Shown: piece after piece, positions 1 through 5,790 of the stretch
Layout: the number at the start of each line of letters is the position of its first letter
Numbering within the stretch: position 1 is the first letter of the stretch
NCBI GenBank assembly: GCA_903644035.1
Contig: CAHJXG010000455.1
Location: 1 to 5,893, forward strand
DNA: 5,893 bases
DNA from: Rhodospirillales bacterium
GTDB taxonomy: Bacteria > Pseudomonadota > Alphaproteobacteria > Acetobacterales > Acetobacteraceae
Direction of reading: 5' to 3'
Made by a program: the position numbers and the translations under genes
The notes under the pieces: generated by a model
The model's database searches: none
What the model saw: the letters and a program-made list of their open reading frames with translations, nothing else
What the model was told of the DNA's origin: nothing

Positions 1-1
1 G

Positions 2-1636
2 GGCGGGCAGGCGGGCGCCGCCGGGCCGCGCTGGGTGTCCCCGCTGCTGCGCCGCATCCTGCTGGTCAACGCGCTGCCGCTCGCCTTGCTGGTGGCGGCG
101 CTGCTCTACCTCGACCAGTACCAGAACGGGCTGCTTGAGGCCGAGGTGCAGGCGGCGCGGGAGCAGGCGCGCATCTATGCCGGGGCGCTGGGCGAGAGCG
201 CGGTGCGCGAGCAGAGTCCGGAGGTCCCGACGCTCCAGCCCGACCTGGCCCGGCCGCTGCTCCGGCGGCTGACCGAGCCGACGCCCAACGCCCAGGCGCG
301 GCTCTATGCGCCGGACGGCCAGCTGATCGCCGACAGCCGGGTGCGGGAGGGGGCCGGCAACGCGGTCGTCACGGAGCCGCTGCCGCCCGCCGCCGTGCGC
401 AGCCGGACGCTCGGCACCATCGGCGCCGTCTACGACCGGCTGATGTCCTGGCTGCCGCACAAGGCGCAGGGCCCGTTCGTCGAGGTCAGCCCGAACGCCG
501 CTGGCATCGACTGGCAGCCGAACGTCAAGGAGGAGCTGCAGATGACCGGCTCCAACTCGGGGCGCAAGATGCCGCCCTACATCCGGCGCACCCAGGAGGG
601 CCGGCTGCTGGTGACGGTGGCGGAGCCGGTGATCCGCAACCGCAGCACGGTCGGCATCGTCCTGCTGACGCGCGAGGCGCGGGAGGTGGATGACAGCCTG
701 CTGACGGTGCGGATGAGCATCCTGGGGCTGTTCGCCCTGGCGCTCGTGCTGACGGTGGCGCTCTCCTGGTACCTGTCGCTGACCATCGCCCGGCCGATCC
801 TGCGCCTGGCCGGCGCCGCGCGCGAGATGCGCGAGGGCCGCGGCCGCTCGGGCACCGTCCCCCCGGTGCTGCTGCATCGCACCGACGAGGTGGGCCAACT
901 GGCCCATGCCCTGACCGAGAGCGCGGCGGCGCTGTGGGGCCGGATGGACGCGACCGAGCGGTTCGCGGCCGACGTGGCGCACGAGATCAAGAACCCGCTC
1001 AGCAGCATCCGCAGCGCGATCGAGACGCTGCGGCGCATCGACAACCCCGACCAGCAGCGCCGCCTGCTGGCGATCATCTCGGAGGACGTCGTGCGCCTCG
1101 ACCGCCTGATCACCGACATCAGCGACGCGAGCCGGGTCGATGCCGAGCTGTCGCGCACGAAGACGGAGGCGATTGACGTGGGGTCGATCCTGGCGACGCT
1201 GGCCGAGATCCATGACGCCACGCGCGGGGACGACGATCCGGTCATCGTCCTCGACGCGCCCAGCACGCCGCTGCTCGTGCAGGCGGTCGAGGGCCACCTG
1301 GTCCAGGTGCTGCGCAACCTGATCGGCAACGCCCGCAGCTTCTCGCCCGCCAACGGCAGGATCTGCCTGCAGGCGCGCGAGACCGGCGCCATCGTCGAGA
1401 TCAGCGTGTCCGACGAGGGCCCGGGCATCCCGGCGGCGAAACTGGAGCATGTCTTCGACCGCTTCTACTCCGAGCGCCCGGCCGGCGAGCAGTTCGGCCA
1501 GCATTCCGGCCTGGGACTCTCGATCAGCCGGCAGATCGTGGAAGCCCTGAAGGGCCGCATCGCCGCGGAGAACCGGGTGGATGATGCCGGCCGCGTCCTG
1601 GGCGCGCGGTTCATCGTGCGCCTCCCCCATGCCTGA
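2..1636 (+). CDS. chvG: ChvG/ExoS-type sensor histidine kinase (5' partial)
   Basis: Membrane sensor kinase of the ChvG-ChvI (ExoS-ChvI) two-component family, which senses envelope or acid stress and phosphorylates the response regulator ChvI. Residues are numbered from the GTG at 35. Visible in order: a first membrane segment (about 6-27) ending LLYLDQY, a periplasmic sensor region (about 28-226), a second membrane segment (228-249), a HAMP linker with R253-P254 and DEVGQL at 284-289, and the phospho-acceptor helix FAADVAHEIKNPL with His316. The ATPase domain follows, with its N box (N428, N432), G1 box DEGPGIP (from D460), F box FDRFY (from about 474) and G2 box GLGLSI (from 492). The frame stays open upstream to base 2 and reads ...GPRW before the GTG. 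Relatives have a Trp-Leu-Ser-Pro-like motif here, so the true start is probably outside the window and GTG35 is internal. The response-regulator gene chvI would be expected just upstream. Family assignment is strong; the stimulus is unknown. Confidence 0.9.
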   Translation, partial: GGQAGAAGPRWVSPLLRRILLVNALPLALLVAALLYLDQYQNGLLEAEVQAAREQARIYAGALGESAVREQSPEVPTLQPDLARPLLRRLTEPTPNAQARLYAPDGQLIADSRVREGAGNAVVTEPLPPAAVRSRTLGTIGAVYDRLMSWLPHKAQGPFVEVSPNAAGIDWQPNVKEELQMTGSNSGRKMPPYIRRTQEGRLLVTVAEPVIRNRSTVGIVLLTREAREVDDSLLTVRMSILGLFALALVLTVALSWYLSLTIARPILRLAGAAREMREGRGRSGTVPPVLLHRTDEVGQLAHALTESAAALWGRMDATERFAADVAHEIKNPLSSIRSAIETLRRIDNPDQQRRLLAIISEDVVRLDRLITDISDASRVDAELSRTKTEAIDVGSILATLAEIHDATRGDDDPVIVLDAPSTPLLVQAVEGHLVQVLRNLIGNARSFSPANGRICLQARETGAIVEISVSDEGPGIPAAKLEHVFDRFYSERPAGEQFGQHSGLGLSISRQIVEALKGRIAAENRVDDAGRVLGARFIVRLPHA

Positions 1637-1744
1637 CGGGTTCCATGTGAAACCGAGGGGATCAAAGGACTTGCGGCAGGCGCTCCGCCCCAGATCGACA
1701 AGACGCTTCCATTCGGACGCAATTCGGGCCACACAACGGGCGTC

Positions 1745-2161
1745 ATGCAAATTCATGGAAGCTGCGCCGCCCGCGATGATTATGGCGTGCTGCTTTTGGG
1801 ACCATCGGGCGTTGGAAAATCTGATCTTTTGTTGCGCTTGTTTGATCATGGCTTTGTGCTTGTTGCCGACGACCAGGTCTGCATTGAGGATGGTCTGGCA
1901 TGGGCACCGGATCGCCTGGCAGGTTTGATGGAGGTGCGCGGCCTTGGCATCATGCGGTGGCCCTTCGTGAAGCAGACCCGGCTCGCGCTCGCGGTCCAGC
2001 TGGCAAAGCCGCCGCGGATGCCAAGCCCCGCCCGGCACCCGGAGACGGCGCTCCCGCTGGTGTCGATCGACCCCGCCCAGTGCTCGGCGCCGCTTCGGGT
2101 CGCCCTGGCGCTCGACTGCGCCCTGCTGCGGGTCGCCCAGGTGGCCGGGGCGTTTGCGTGA
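1745..2161 (+). CDS. hprK: HPr kinase/phosphorylase, short alphaproteobacterial form
   Basis: Cytoplasmic ATP-dependent kinase that phosphorylates HPr on its regulatory serine (Ser56 of the HPr encoded downstream). At 138 aa it contains only the catalytic domain; the N-terminal domain of the roughly 310-residue Gram-positive enzymes is absent, as is usual in alphaproteobacteria. Visible motifs: His4, 15 residues before the P-loop, matching the spacing of the catalytic His of Lactobacillus HprK; the Walker A loop GPSGVGKSD (19-27, Lys25); VADD (40-43) with the acidic pair D42-D43; and the family signature EVRGLGI from Glu63. The C-terminal part (LPLVSIDPAQCSAP) fits the short family. ATG1745 is the only ATG/GTG/TTG in frame after the chvG stop and gives the usual MQIHGSC-like start, although its ribosome binding site is poor. 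The last codons overlap rapZ by 4 bases. The first 55 or so codons are much less GC-rich than the rest. Whether it also dephosphorylates HPr cannot be read from the sequence. Confidence 0.9.
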   Translation: MQIHGSCAARDDYGVLLLGPSGVGKSDLLLRLFDHGFVLVADDQVCIEDGLAWAPDRLAGLMEVRGLGIMRWPFVKQTRLALAVQLAKPPRMPSPARHPETALPLVSIDPAQCSAPLRVALALDCALLRVAQVAGAFA

Positions 2162-3114
2162 CGGCGCTGCGCGTCGTCCTGGTCAGCGGCCTGTCCGGCG
2201 CCGGCAAGGCCTCGATCCTACGCGCGCTGGAGGACCTTGGATACGAGGCGGTCGACAATCCGCCCTTGACCATGGTGTCCGACCTGGTGATCCGCAGCGA
2301 ACGGCCGCTCGCCATCGGGCTGGACGCGCGCAGCCGCGGGTTCGATCCCGACCTGGTGCTGTCGACGCTCGCGACGCTCTGCCAGAACCCCAAGCTGCGG
2401 CCGGAGCTGGTCTATGCCTGGGCGGACGACACCGTGCTTCTCCGGCGGTTCACCGAGACCCGGCGCCGGCATCCGCTCTCGCCCCAGGGCCGCGTGCTCG
2501 ACGGCATCGCCGAGGAGGCCGAGCTGACCCGGTCGCTGCGGAAGCAGGCCGATCTGGTGATCGACACCTCCGACCTTCCCTTGGCCGAGCTGCGAAAAGT
2601 GATCGAGACGCGGTTCCGTCCCGGCCTCCCGACCGGCGTCCAGCAACCGGGAATGTCCGTGTCGCTCGTCTCTTTCGCGTTCCCCGCGGGTCTGCCCCGC
2701 GAAGCCGACATGGTGTTTGACGCTCGGTTTCTGCGCAACCCGCATTATGATCCCGTGCTGCGGCCCAGGACCGGGCTGGATGAGGCCGTCGCCTCCTACA
2801 TCGAGGCCGATCCGGATTTCGATGGCTATATCACCAGCATCAAGACGATGCTCACCCTGGTTCTGCCTCGTTTCGTGCAAGAGGGTAAGAAGTATGCCAC
2901 GATCGCGGTCGGATGCACCGGCGGGCGGCACCGCTCCGTGCATATTGTGGACCTCTTGGCCCGCATCCTGCCTGCGCCATCTGGCAACCAGGCCGAGCAA
3001 AGGGAGTGGCGCGTGACCGTGACGCATCGTGAACTGGAGCGAGAGGGATTAGCGCCGGCCCCACCGGCGGACGACGTGGACCTGCCCGCGCCGCGTCCGG
3101 CCAGGGAGGCGTAA
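2158..3114 (+). CDS. rapZ: RapZ-family nucleotide-binding protein (YvcJ/YhbJ)
   Basis: RapZ/YvcJ family P-loop protein, cytoplasmic. In E. coli it is an adaptor that delivers the GlmZ sRNA to RNase E and senses glucosamine-6-phosphate; in alphaproteobacteria its role is largely open. The GTG at 2158 overlaps the hprK stop (GTGA), gives 318 aa and puts the P-loop at the usual distance from the N terminus, so translation is probably coupled to hprK. Visible: Walker A GLSGAGKAS (11-19, Lys17), the VDN motif (32-34), GLDARSRGF, RRRHPLSPQGRVLDGI, IDTSDL, and a C-terminal domain with FDARF (Asp188), NPHYDP (194-199) and GCTGGRHRS (252-260). Spacing matches the E. coli sugar-phosphate pocket (Asp182, His190, Thr248-Arg253). 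Oddities: the Ser/Thr after the P-loop Lys is Ala18; the usual GFKxG motif reads AFPAG (174-178); and the C-terminal tail is about 30 residues longer than in E. coli, rich in Ala, Pro and Asp, without the basic Lys/Arg cluster used for RNA binding there. Confidence 0.92.
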   Translation: MTALRVVLVSGLSGAGKASILRALEDLGYEAVDNPPLTMVSDLVIRSERPLAIGLDARSRGFDPDLVLSTLATLCQNPKLRPELVYAWADDTVLLRRFTETRRRHPLSPQGRVLDGIAEEAELTRSLRKQADLVIDTSDLPLAELRKVIETRFRPGLPTGVQQPGMSVSLVSFAFPAGLPREADMVFDARFLRNPHYDPVLRPRTGLDEAVASYIEADPDFDGYITSIKTMLTLVLPRFVQEGKKYATIAVGCTGGRHRSVHIVDLLARILPAPSGNQAEQREWRVTVTHRELEREGLAPAPPADDVDLPAPRPAREA

Positions 3115-3123
3115 GGCAGCGCG

Positions 3124-3546
3124 ATGATCGGCCTTGTGCTGGTGACCCATGGGCGCCTTGCCGACGAGCTTCGTCTGGCGATGGAGCATGTCGTGGGCAC
3201 CCAACGAAACGTCGCCACGGTCTGCATCGGGCCTGACGATGACATGGAGGGCTGCCGCTCCAACATCCGTCAGAGCATCGCGCAGGTGGATACCGGGGAC
3301 GGCGTGGTGCTGCTGACCGACATGTATGGCGGGACGCCGAGCAACCTCGCGATCTCCATGATGTGCCGCGATGGGGTCGAGGTGATCTCCGGCGTCAACC
3401 TTCCCATGCTGGTCAAGCTGGCGAAGGTGCGGTCGAGCCAGACGCTGGGCGAGTGCGTCGACTGCGCGCAGACGGCCGGGCGCAAGTACATCGCCGCCGC
3501 GTCGCACGTCCTGCAATCCTGCAAGAAGCCGAACACCTGTGGCTAG
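3124..3546 (+). CDS. manX: PTS EIIA component, mannose/fructose (ManX) family
   Basis: Stand-alone 140-residue EIIA of the mannose PTS family; cytoplasmic phosphocarrier that receives phosphate from HPr. The N terminus MIGLVLVTHGRLADEL carries the phospho-accepting His9 (His10 in E. coli ManX). The conserved LLTDMYGGTPSN segment, the ISGVNLPML stretch and a C-terminal helix complete the fold. No EIIB domain is fused behind it and no EIIB/C/D gene lies in the window, so the protein probably has a signalling role, for example by binding targets according to its phosphorylation state, rather than driving sugar uptake; this is inference. ATG3124 follows the rapZ stop by 9 bases, with AAGG at 3113-3116 as a modest ribosome binding site. 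The same frame continues from rapZ, and ptsH follows after 18 bases. It is called manX, ptsM or EIIA-Man in different genomes. Confidence 0.9.
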   Translation: MIGLVLVTHGRLADELRLAMEHVVGTQRNVATVCIGPDDDMEGCRSNIRQSIAQVDTGDGVVLLTDMYGGTPSNLAISMMCRDGVEVISGVNLPMLVKLAKVRSSQTLGECVDCAQTAGRKYIAAASHVLQSCKKPNTCG

Positions 3547-3564
3547 GCCGGGGCGGCCAGGCTG

Positions 3565-3864
3565 GTGAGCGAGCCGCCGCCGAGCAGTCCCACGCTGGTC
3601 ACGCGCACCGTGACCATCTCCAACGCCCGCGGGCTGCACGCCCGGGCCGCCGCGAAGTTCGTCACGCTGGCCGAGCGGTATGGCGCGTCGGTCGACGTGG
3701 TGCGCGACGGGCAGGCCGTCTCGGCGCGGTCGATCATGGGCCTCATGATGCTGGGCGCCGGAAAAGGCTCGCAGCTTGAGCTTCAGGCGGACGGCTGGGA
3801 CGCCAAGGAGGCGGTGGACGCCCTGGCCGCCCTCGTGGAAGCCGGGTTCAATGAACGGGACTGA
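3565..3864 (+). CDS. ptsH: HPr phosphocarrier protein
   Basis: HPr, the small phosphocarrier between Enzyme I and EIIA. It is 99 aa against about 85-90 for typical HPr; the excess is a Pro/Ser-rich N-terminal extension of about 10 residues. The catalytic site is RGLHARAAAKFV with His25 (His15 of E. coli). The residue two after the active-site Arg-flanking Ala is Ala28 instead of the Pro of enteric HPr, a common alphaproteobacterial variant. The regulatory site is ARSIMGLMML with Ser56, exactly ten positions on from Ser46 of Bacillus HPr, so the HprK target is intact and matches the hprK gene present upstream. The start is GTG3565; no ATG lies nearby, no later start would keep the N-terminal strand, and only a weak AGG at 3559-3561 precedes it. 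The end overlaps ptsI by 14 bases, which suggests coupled translation. Confidence 0.92.
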   Translation: MSEPPPSSPTLVTRTVTISNARGLHARAAAKFVTLAERYGASVDVVRDGQAVSARSIMGLMMLGAGKGSQLELQADGWDAKEAVDALAALVEAGFNERD

Positions 3865-5680
3865 CGCCGGGCAGCCGGGGCGTCCCCTGCCGCCCGGGTG
3901 CGGCGACCAGCCGCCGGAGCGGCGCCTGTTCGGCATCGCCGCCTGCGCCGGCGTCGCCATCGGCCCGGTGTTCCGCACAACGGAATCGCCGCCCCAGGTA
4001 ACCCGGCACAAGATCCACGCCGCCGACATCCAGGCCGAGGGCGCCCGGCTGGACGCGGCGGTCCTGCAATCGCGCAAGCAGCTGATGAAGCTGCGAGGCC
4101 GCCTCGTCGTCCTGCCGGAGGAAAGCCAGGGCGAGATCGCGCCGCTGCTCGACGCCTACATCCAGATGCTCGGCCCGTCCCGGCTGCTTCGCGGCGCGCG
4201 AAAGCGGATCGAGGACCGCCTCGTCTCGGCCGAGACCGCGGTCATGGAGGAGGCGAACGCCATCTCCGCGACGCTCACCGCCGCGTCGGACGATGGGACT
4301 GCGGCGCGACAGGCCGACGAGGTGCGGGAGATCGGCCGCCGCCTGGTCCGCAACCTGACCCGCGCGCCGTTCCGCAGCTTCGCCGGCGCGGTGCAGGGCG
4401 CCGTGCTGATCGCCGAGGGCCTCCGCCCCTCCGACGCCGCGCTGATCGACCCGGCACGGATCGCGGGCGTCGCGACGGAGGAGGGCGGGACCGACGGGCA
4501 CACCGCGATCCTGCTGCGCGCGCTGGGCATCCCCGCGGTGCTCGGGGTGCCGGGGCTGCTGGCGGACCTGCGGGCCGGCACGACGGCGGTGGTGGACGGG
4601 GTGGTGGGCACCGTGATCCTGAACCCGAGCGGCACGAGCCTGTCCGGCGCGCGCCGGGCGGTGGCGAGCTTCGCGCGGGACCGGCAGCGGCTGGGCCGCC
4701 TGCGCCGGCTGGCCTGCGTCACCCTCGATGGCGAGGCCGTGAGCCTGCAGGCCAACCTGGAGCTGCCGGTCGAGCTTCCCATGATCGCCCAATCCGGCGC
4801 GAACGGCATCGGCCTGCTGCGCAGCGAGTTCCTGTTCATGAACCGCGACACGGTGCCGACCGAGGACGAGCAGGCCCGCACCTACCGCAACGTCATCGAG
4901 ACCATGGCGGGCGACACCGTCACCATCCGCGTCCTCGACTGGGGCGGCGAGAAGGAGATCGAGGCCCTGGTCAACGCGGGCCTGGTGCCCGAGCTGGTCG
5001 ACAGCAACCCGGCGCTCGGCCTGCGCGGCATCCGGCTCCTGCTCCGCCAGCCGGAGCTGTTCGAGACGCAGCTGGCCGCCATCCTGCGCGCGGGCCAGGC
5101 GGGACCGGTCCGCGTGCTGCTGCCCATGGTGACGAACGTCGCCGAGGTGCGGACGGCAAAGGCGATCTACCATCGCGTGGCGGACCGCCTCCGGGAGCGC
5201 GGGGTCACGCTGCCCGCCCCCCTGCCGCCGCTCGGGATCATGGTCGAGACGCCCGGCGCCGCCCTCTGCGCCGACATGCTCGCGGCCGAGGCCGAGTTCT
5301 TCGCCATCGGCACCAACGACCTCTGCATGTACGCCCTCGCCGTCGACCGCGGGGAGATGGAGGTCGCGGAACTCTACGATTCGCTGCATCCCGGCGTGCT
5401 GCGGCTGATCCAGATGACGATCTCGGGCGCCGCGTCGCACCGCATCCCGGTGTCGGTCTGCGGGGAGATGGCCGCCAACCCCGACATGACGCCGCTGCTG
5501 CTCGGCCTGGGGTTGCGCAGCTTCAGCACCAACGCATCCGCGGTGCCGCGGGTGAAGCAGGCGGTGCGCGGCACGACGATCGACGACTGCCAGCGGCTGA
5601 CGGCGCGCATCCTGAAGCAGTCCGACGCCGAGCAGATCCGGGAGTCGCTCGCGACGTTCGGCCACTCCTCGGCGCATTGA
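3851..5680 (+). CDS. ptsI: PTS Enzyme I (PEP-protein phosphotransferase)
   Basis: Enzyme I autophosphorylates from phosphoenolpyruvate and passes the phosphate to HPr; cytoplasmic, Mg-dependent. It is 609 aa, somewhat longer than E. coli EI (575) because of a Pro/Gly-rich N-terminal leader of about 25 residues before RLFGIAACAGVAIGP. There is no GAF domain, so this is the ptsI rather than the nitrogen-type ptsP form. Domains: an HPr-binding N-terminal region (about 25-170), a phosphohistidine domain with GGTDGHTAILLR and active His217, and a PEP-binding barrel (about 280-570). Catalytic residues fall where expected: Arg324 (GLLRSEF), Arg360 (RVLDWGGEK), Glu466 (GIMVETP), Asn489-Asp490 (FFAIGTNDL) and Cys537 (VCGEMA). 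ATG3851 has GGAAG at 3837-3841, spaced 9 bases, and lies inside the ptsH end; the earlier in-frame TTG at 3776 would overlap ptsH by 89 bases and is unlikely. The active-site motif has Asp-Gly where most family members have Thr-Ser before the His. Confidence 0.95.
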   Translation: MNGTDAGQPGRPLPPGCGDQPPERRLFGIAACAGVAIGPVFRTTESPPQVTRHKIHAADIQAEGARLDAAVLQSRKQLMKLRGRLVVLPEESQGEIAPLLDAYIQMLGPSRLLRGARKRIEDRLVSAETAVMEEANAISATLTAASDDGTAARQADEVREIGRRLVRNLTRAPFRSFAGAVQGAVLIAEGLRPSDAALIDPARIAGVATEEGGTDGHTAILLRALGIPAVLGVPGLLADLRAGTTAVVDGVVGTVILNPSGTSLSGARRAVASFARDRQRLGRLRRLACVTLDGEAVSLQANLELPVELPMIAQSGANGIGLLRSEFLFMNRDTVPTEDEQARTYRNVIETMAGDTVTIRVLDWGGEKEIEALVNAGLVPELVDSNPALGLRGIRLLLRQPELFETQLAAILRAGQAGPVRVLLPMVTNVAEVRTAKAIYHRVADRLRERGVTLPAPLPPLGIMVETPGAALCADMLAAEAEFFAIGTNDLCMYALAVDRGEMEVAELYDSLHPGVLRLIQMTISGAASHRIPVSVCGEMAANPDMTPLLLGLGLRSFSTNASAVPRVKQAVRGTTIDDCQRLTARILKQSDAEQIRESLATFGHSSAH

Positions 5681-5682
5681 CG

Positions 5683-5706
5683 CCGGCGGCTCCCGTTGCC
5701 GCCCGG
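5683..5706 (+). terminator. possible GC-rich hairpin after ptsI
   Basis: CCGGCGGC (5683-5690) can pair with GCCG-C-CCGG (5698-5706) around a 7-base loop, leaving one bulged C. It lies two bases after the ptsI stop, where an operon terminator would be expected. No run of T follows, so it is at best a weak intrinsic terminator; in sequence this GC-rich such a stem could also arise by chance. Confidence 0.25.
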
Positions 5707-5712
5707 AGACGG

Positions 5713-5742
5713 TTGCCATCCCCGCGCGGCATGGCCTTAGAT
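5713..5742 (+). promoter_or_regulatory. possible sigma70-type promoter for the last gene
   Basis: TTGCCA (5713-5718) matches five of six bases of the -35 consensus, and TTAGAT (5737-5742) is a partial -10 match, with an 18-base spacer. This would start transcription near 5749-5752, upstream of the AGGAGG at 5780 and downstream of the ATG at 5731, which fits the proposed start at 5791. Based on motif and position only. Confidence 0.3.
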
Positions 5743-5779
5743 GGCGCCGCACGCGCCCGCCCCGAGGCGCGACCCCGAC

Positions 5780-5785
5780 AGGAGG
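5780..5785 (+). promoter_or_regulatory. strong ribosome binding site (AGGAGG)
   Basis: AGGAGG, a full match to the anti-Shine-Dalgarno sequence, and a clearer site than any preceding the PTS genes. It is followed by five bases and then ATC at 5791. No ATG, GTG or TTG lies within a usable distance downstream in the frame that encodes the signal peptide, so this site decides the start of the last gene. Confidence 0.5.
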
Positions 5786-5790
5786 CCGTC

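Noticed and set aside
1711..1727. Direct repeat ATTCGG (1711-1716 and 1722-1727), 11 bases apart, as a possible regulator site upstream of hprK
   Set aside because: Two six-base copies are too short to support a binding site, I could not match them to a known ChvI motif, and no convincing -35/-10 pair lies nearby.
1637..1744. The hprK frame is open through the whole spacer back to the chvG stop (36 codons)
   Set aside because: There is no ATG, GTG or TTG in this stretch, and the HprK family's short form starts at the ATG at 1745.
1581..1928. 115-codon plus-strand frame across the chvG end and hprK start
   Set aside because: It overlaps two well-supported genes in another frame and its product has no recognisable features. 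It only reflects the lower GC of this stretch.
1900..2157. Upstream in-frame ATG giving a 404-residue RapZ
   Set aside because: The extra 86 residues are a low-complexity out-of-frame reading of hprK. The GTG at 2158 places the P-loop at the family's normal position.
3776..3850. Upstream TTG start for ptsI
   Set aside because: It would overlap ptsH by 89 bases and adds residues unlike any Enzyme I; ATG3851 has a usable GGAAG site.
3848..5752. Long antisense open frame (634 codons) covering all of ptsI, and other minus-strand frames at 3049-4077, 2218-3027 and 577-1428
   Set aside because: Their translations are rich in Arg, Ala, Gly and His with no recognisable domain, and each lies opposite a strongly conserved gene. 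Long antisense frames are an expected by-product of high-GC codon usage.
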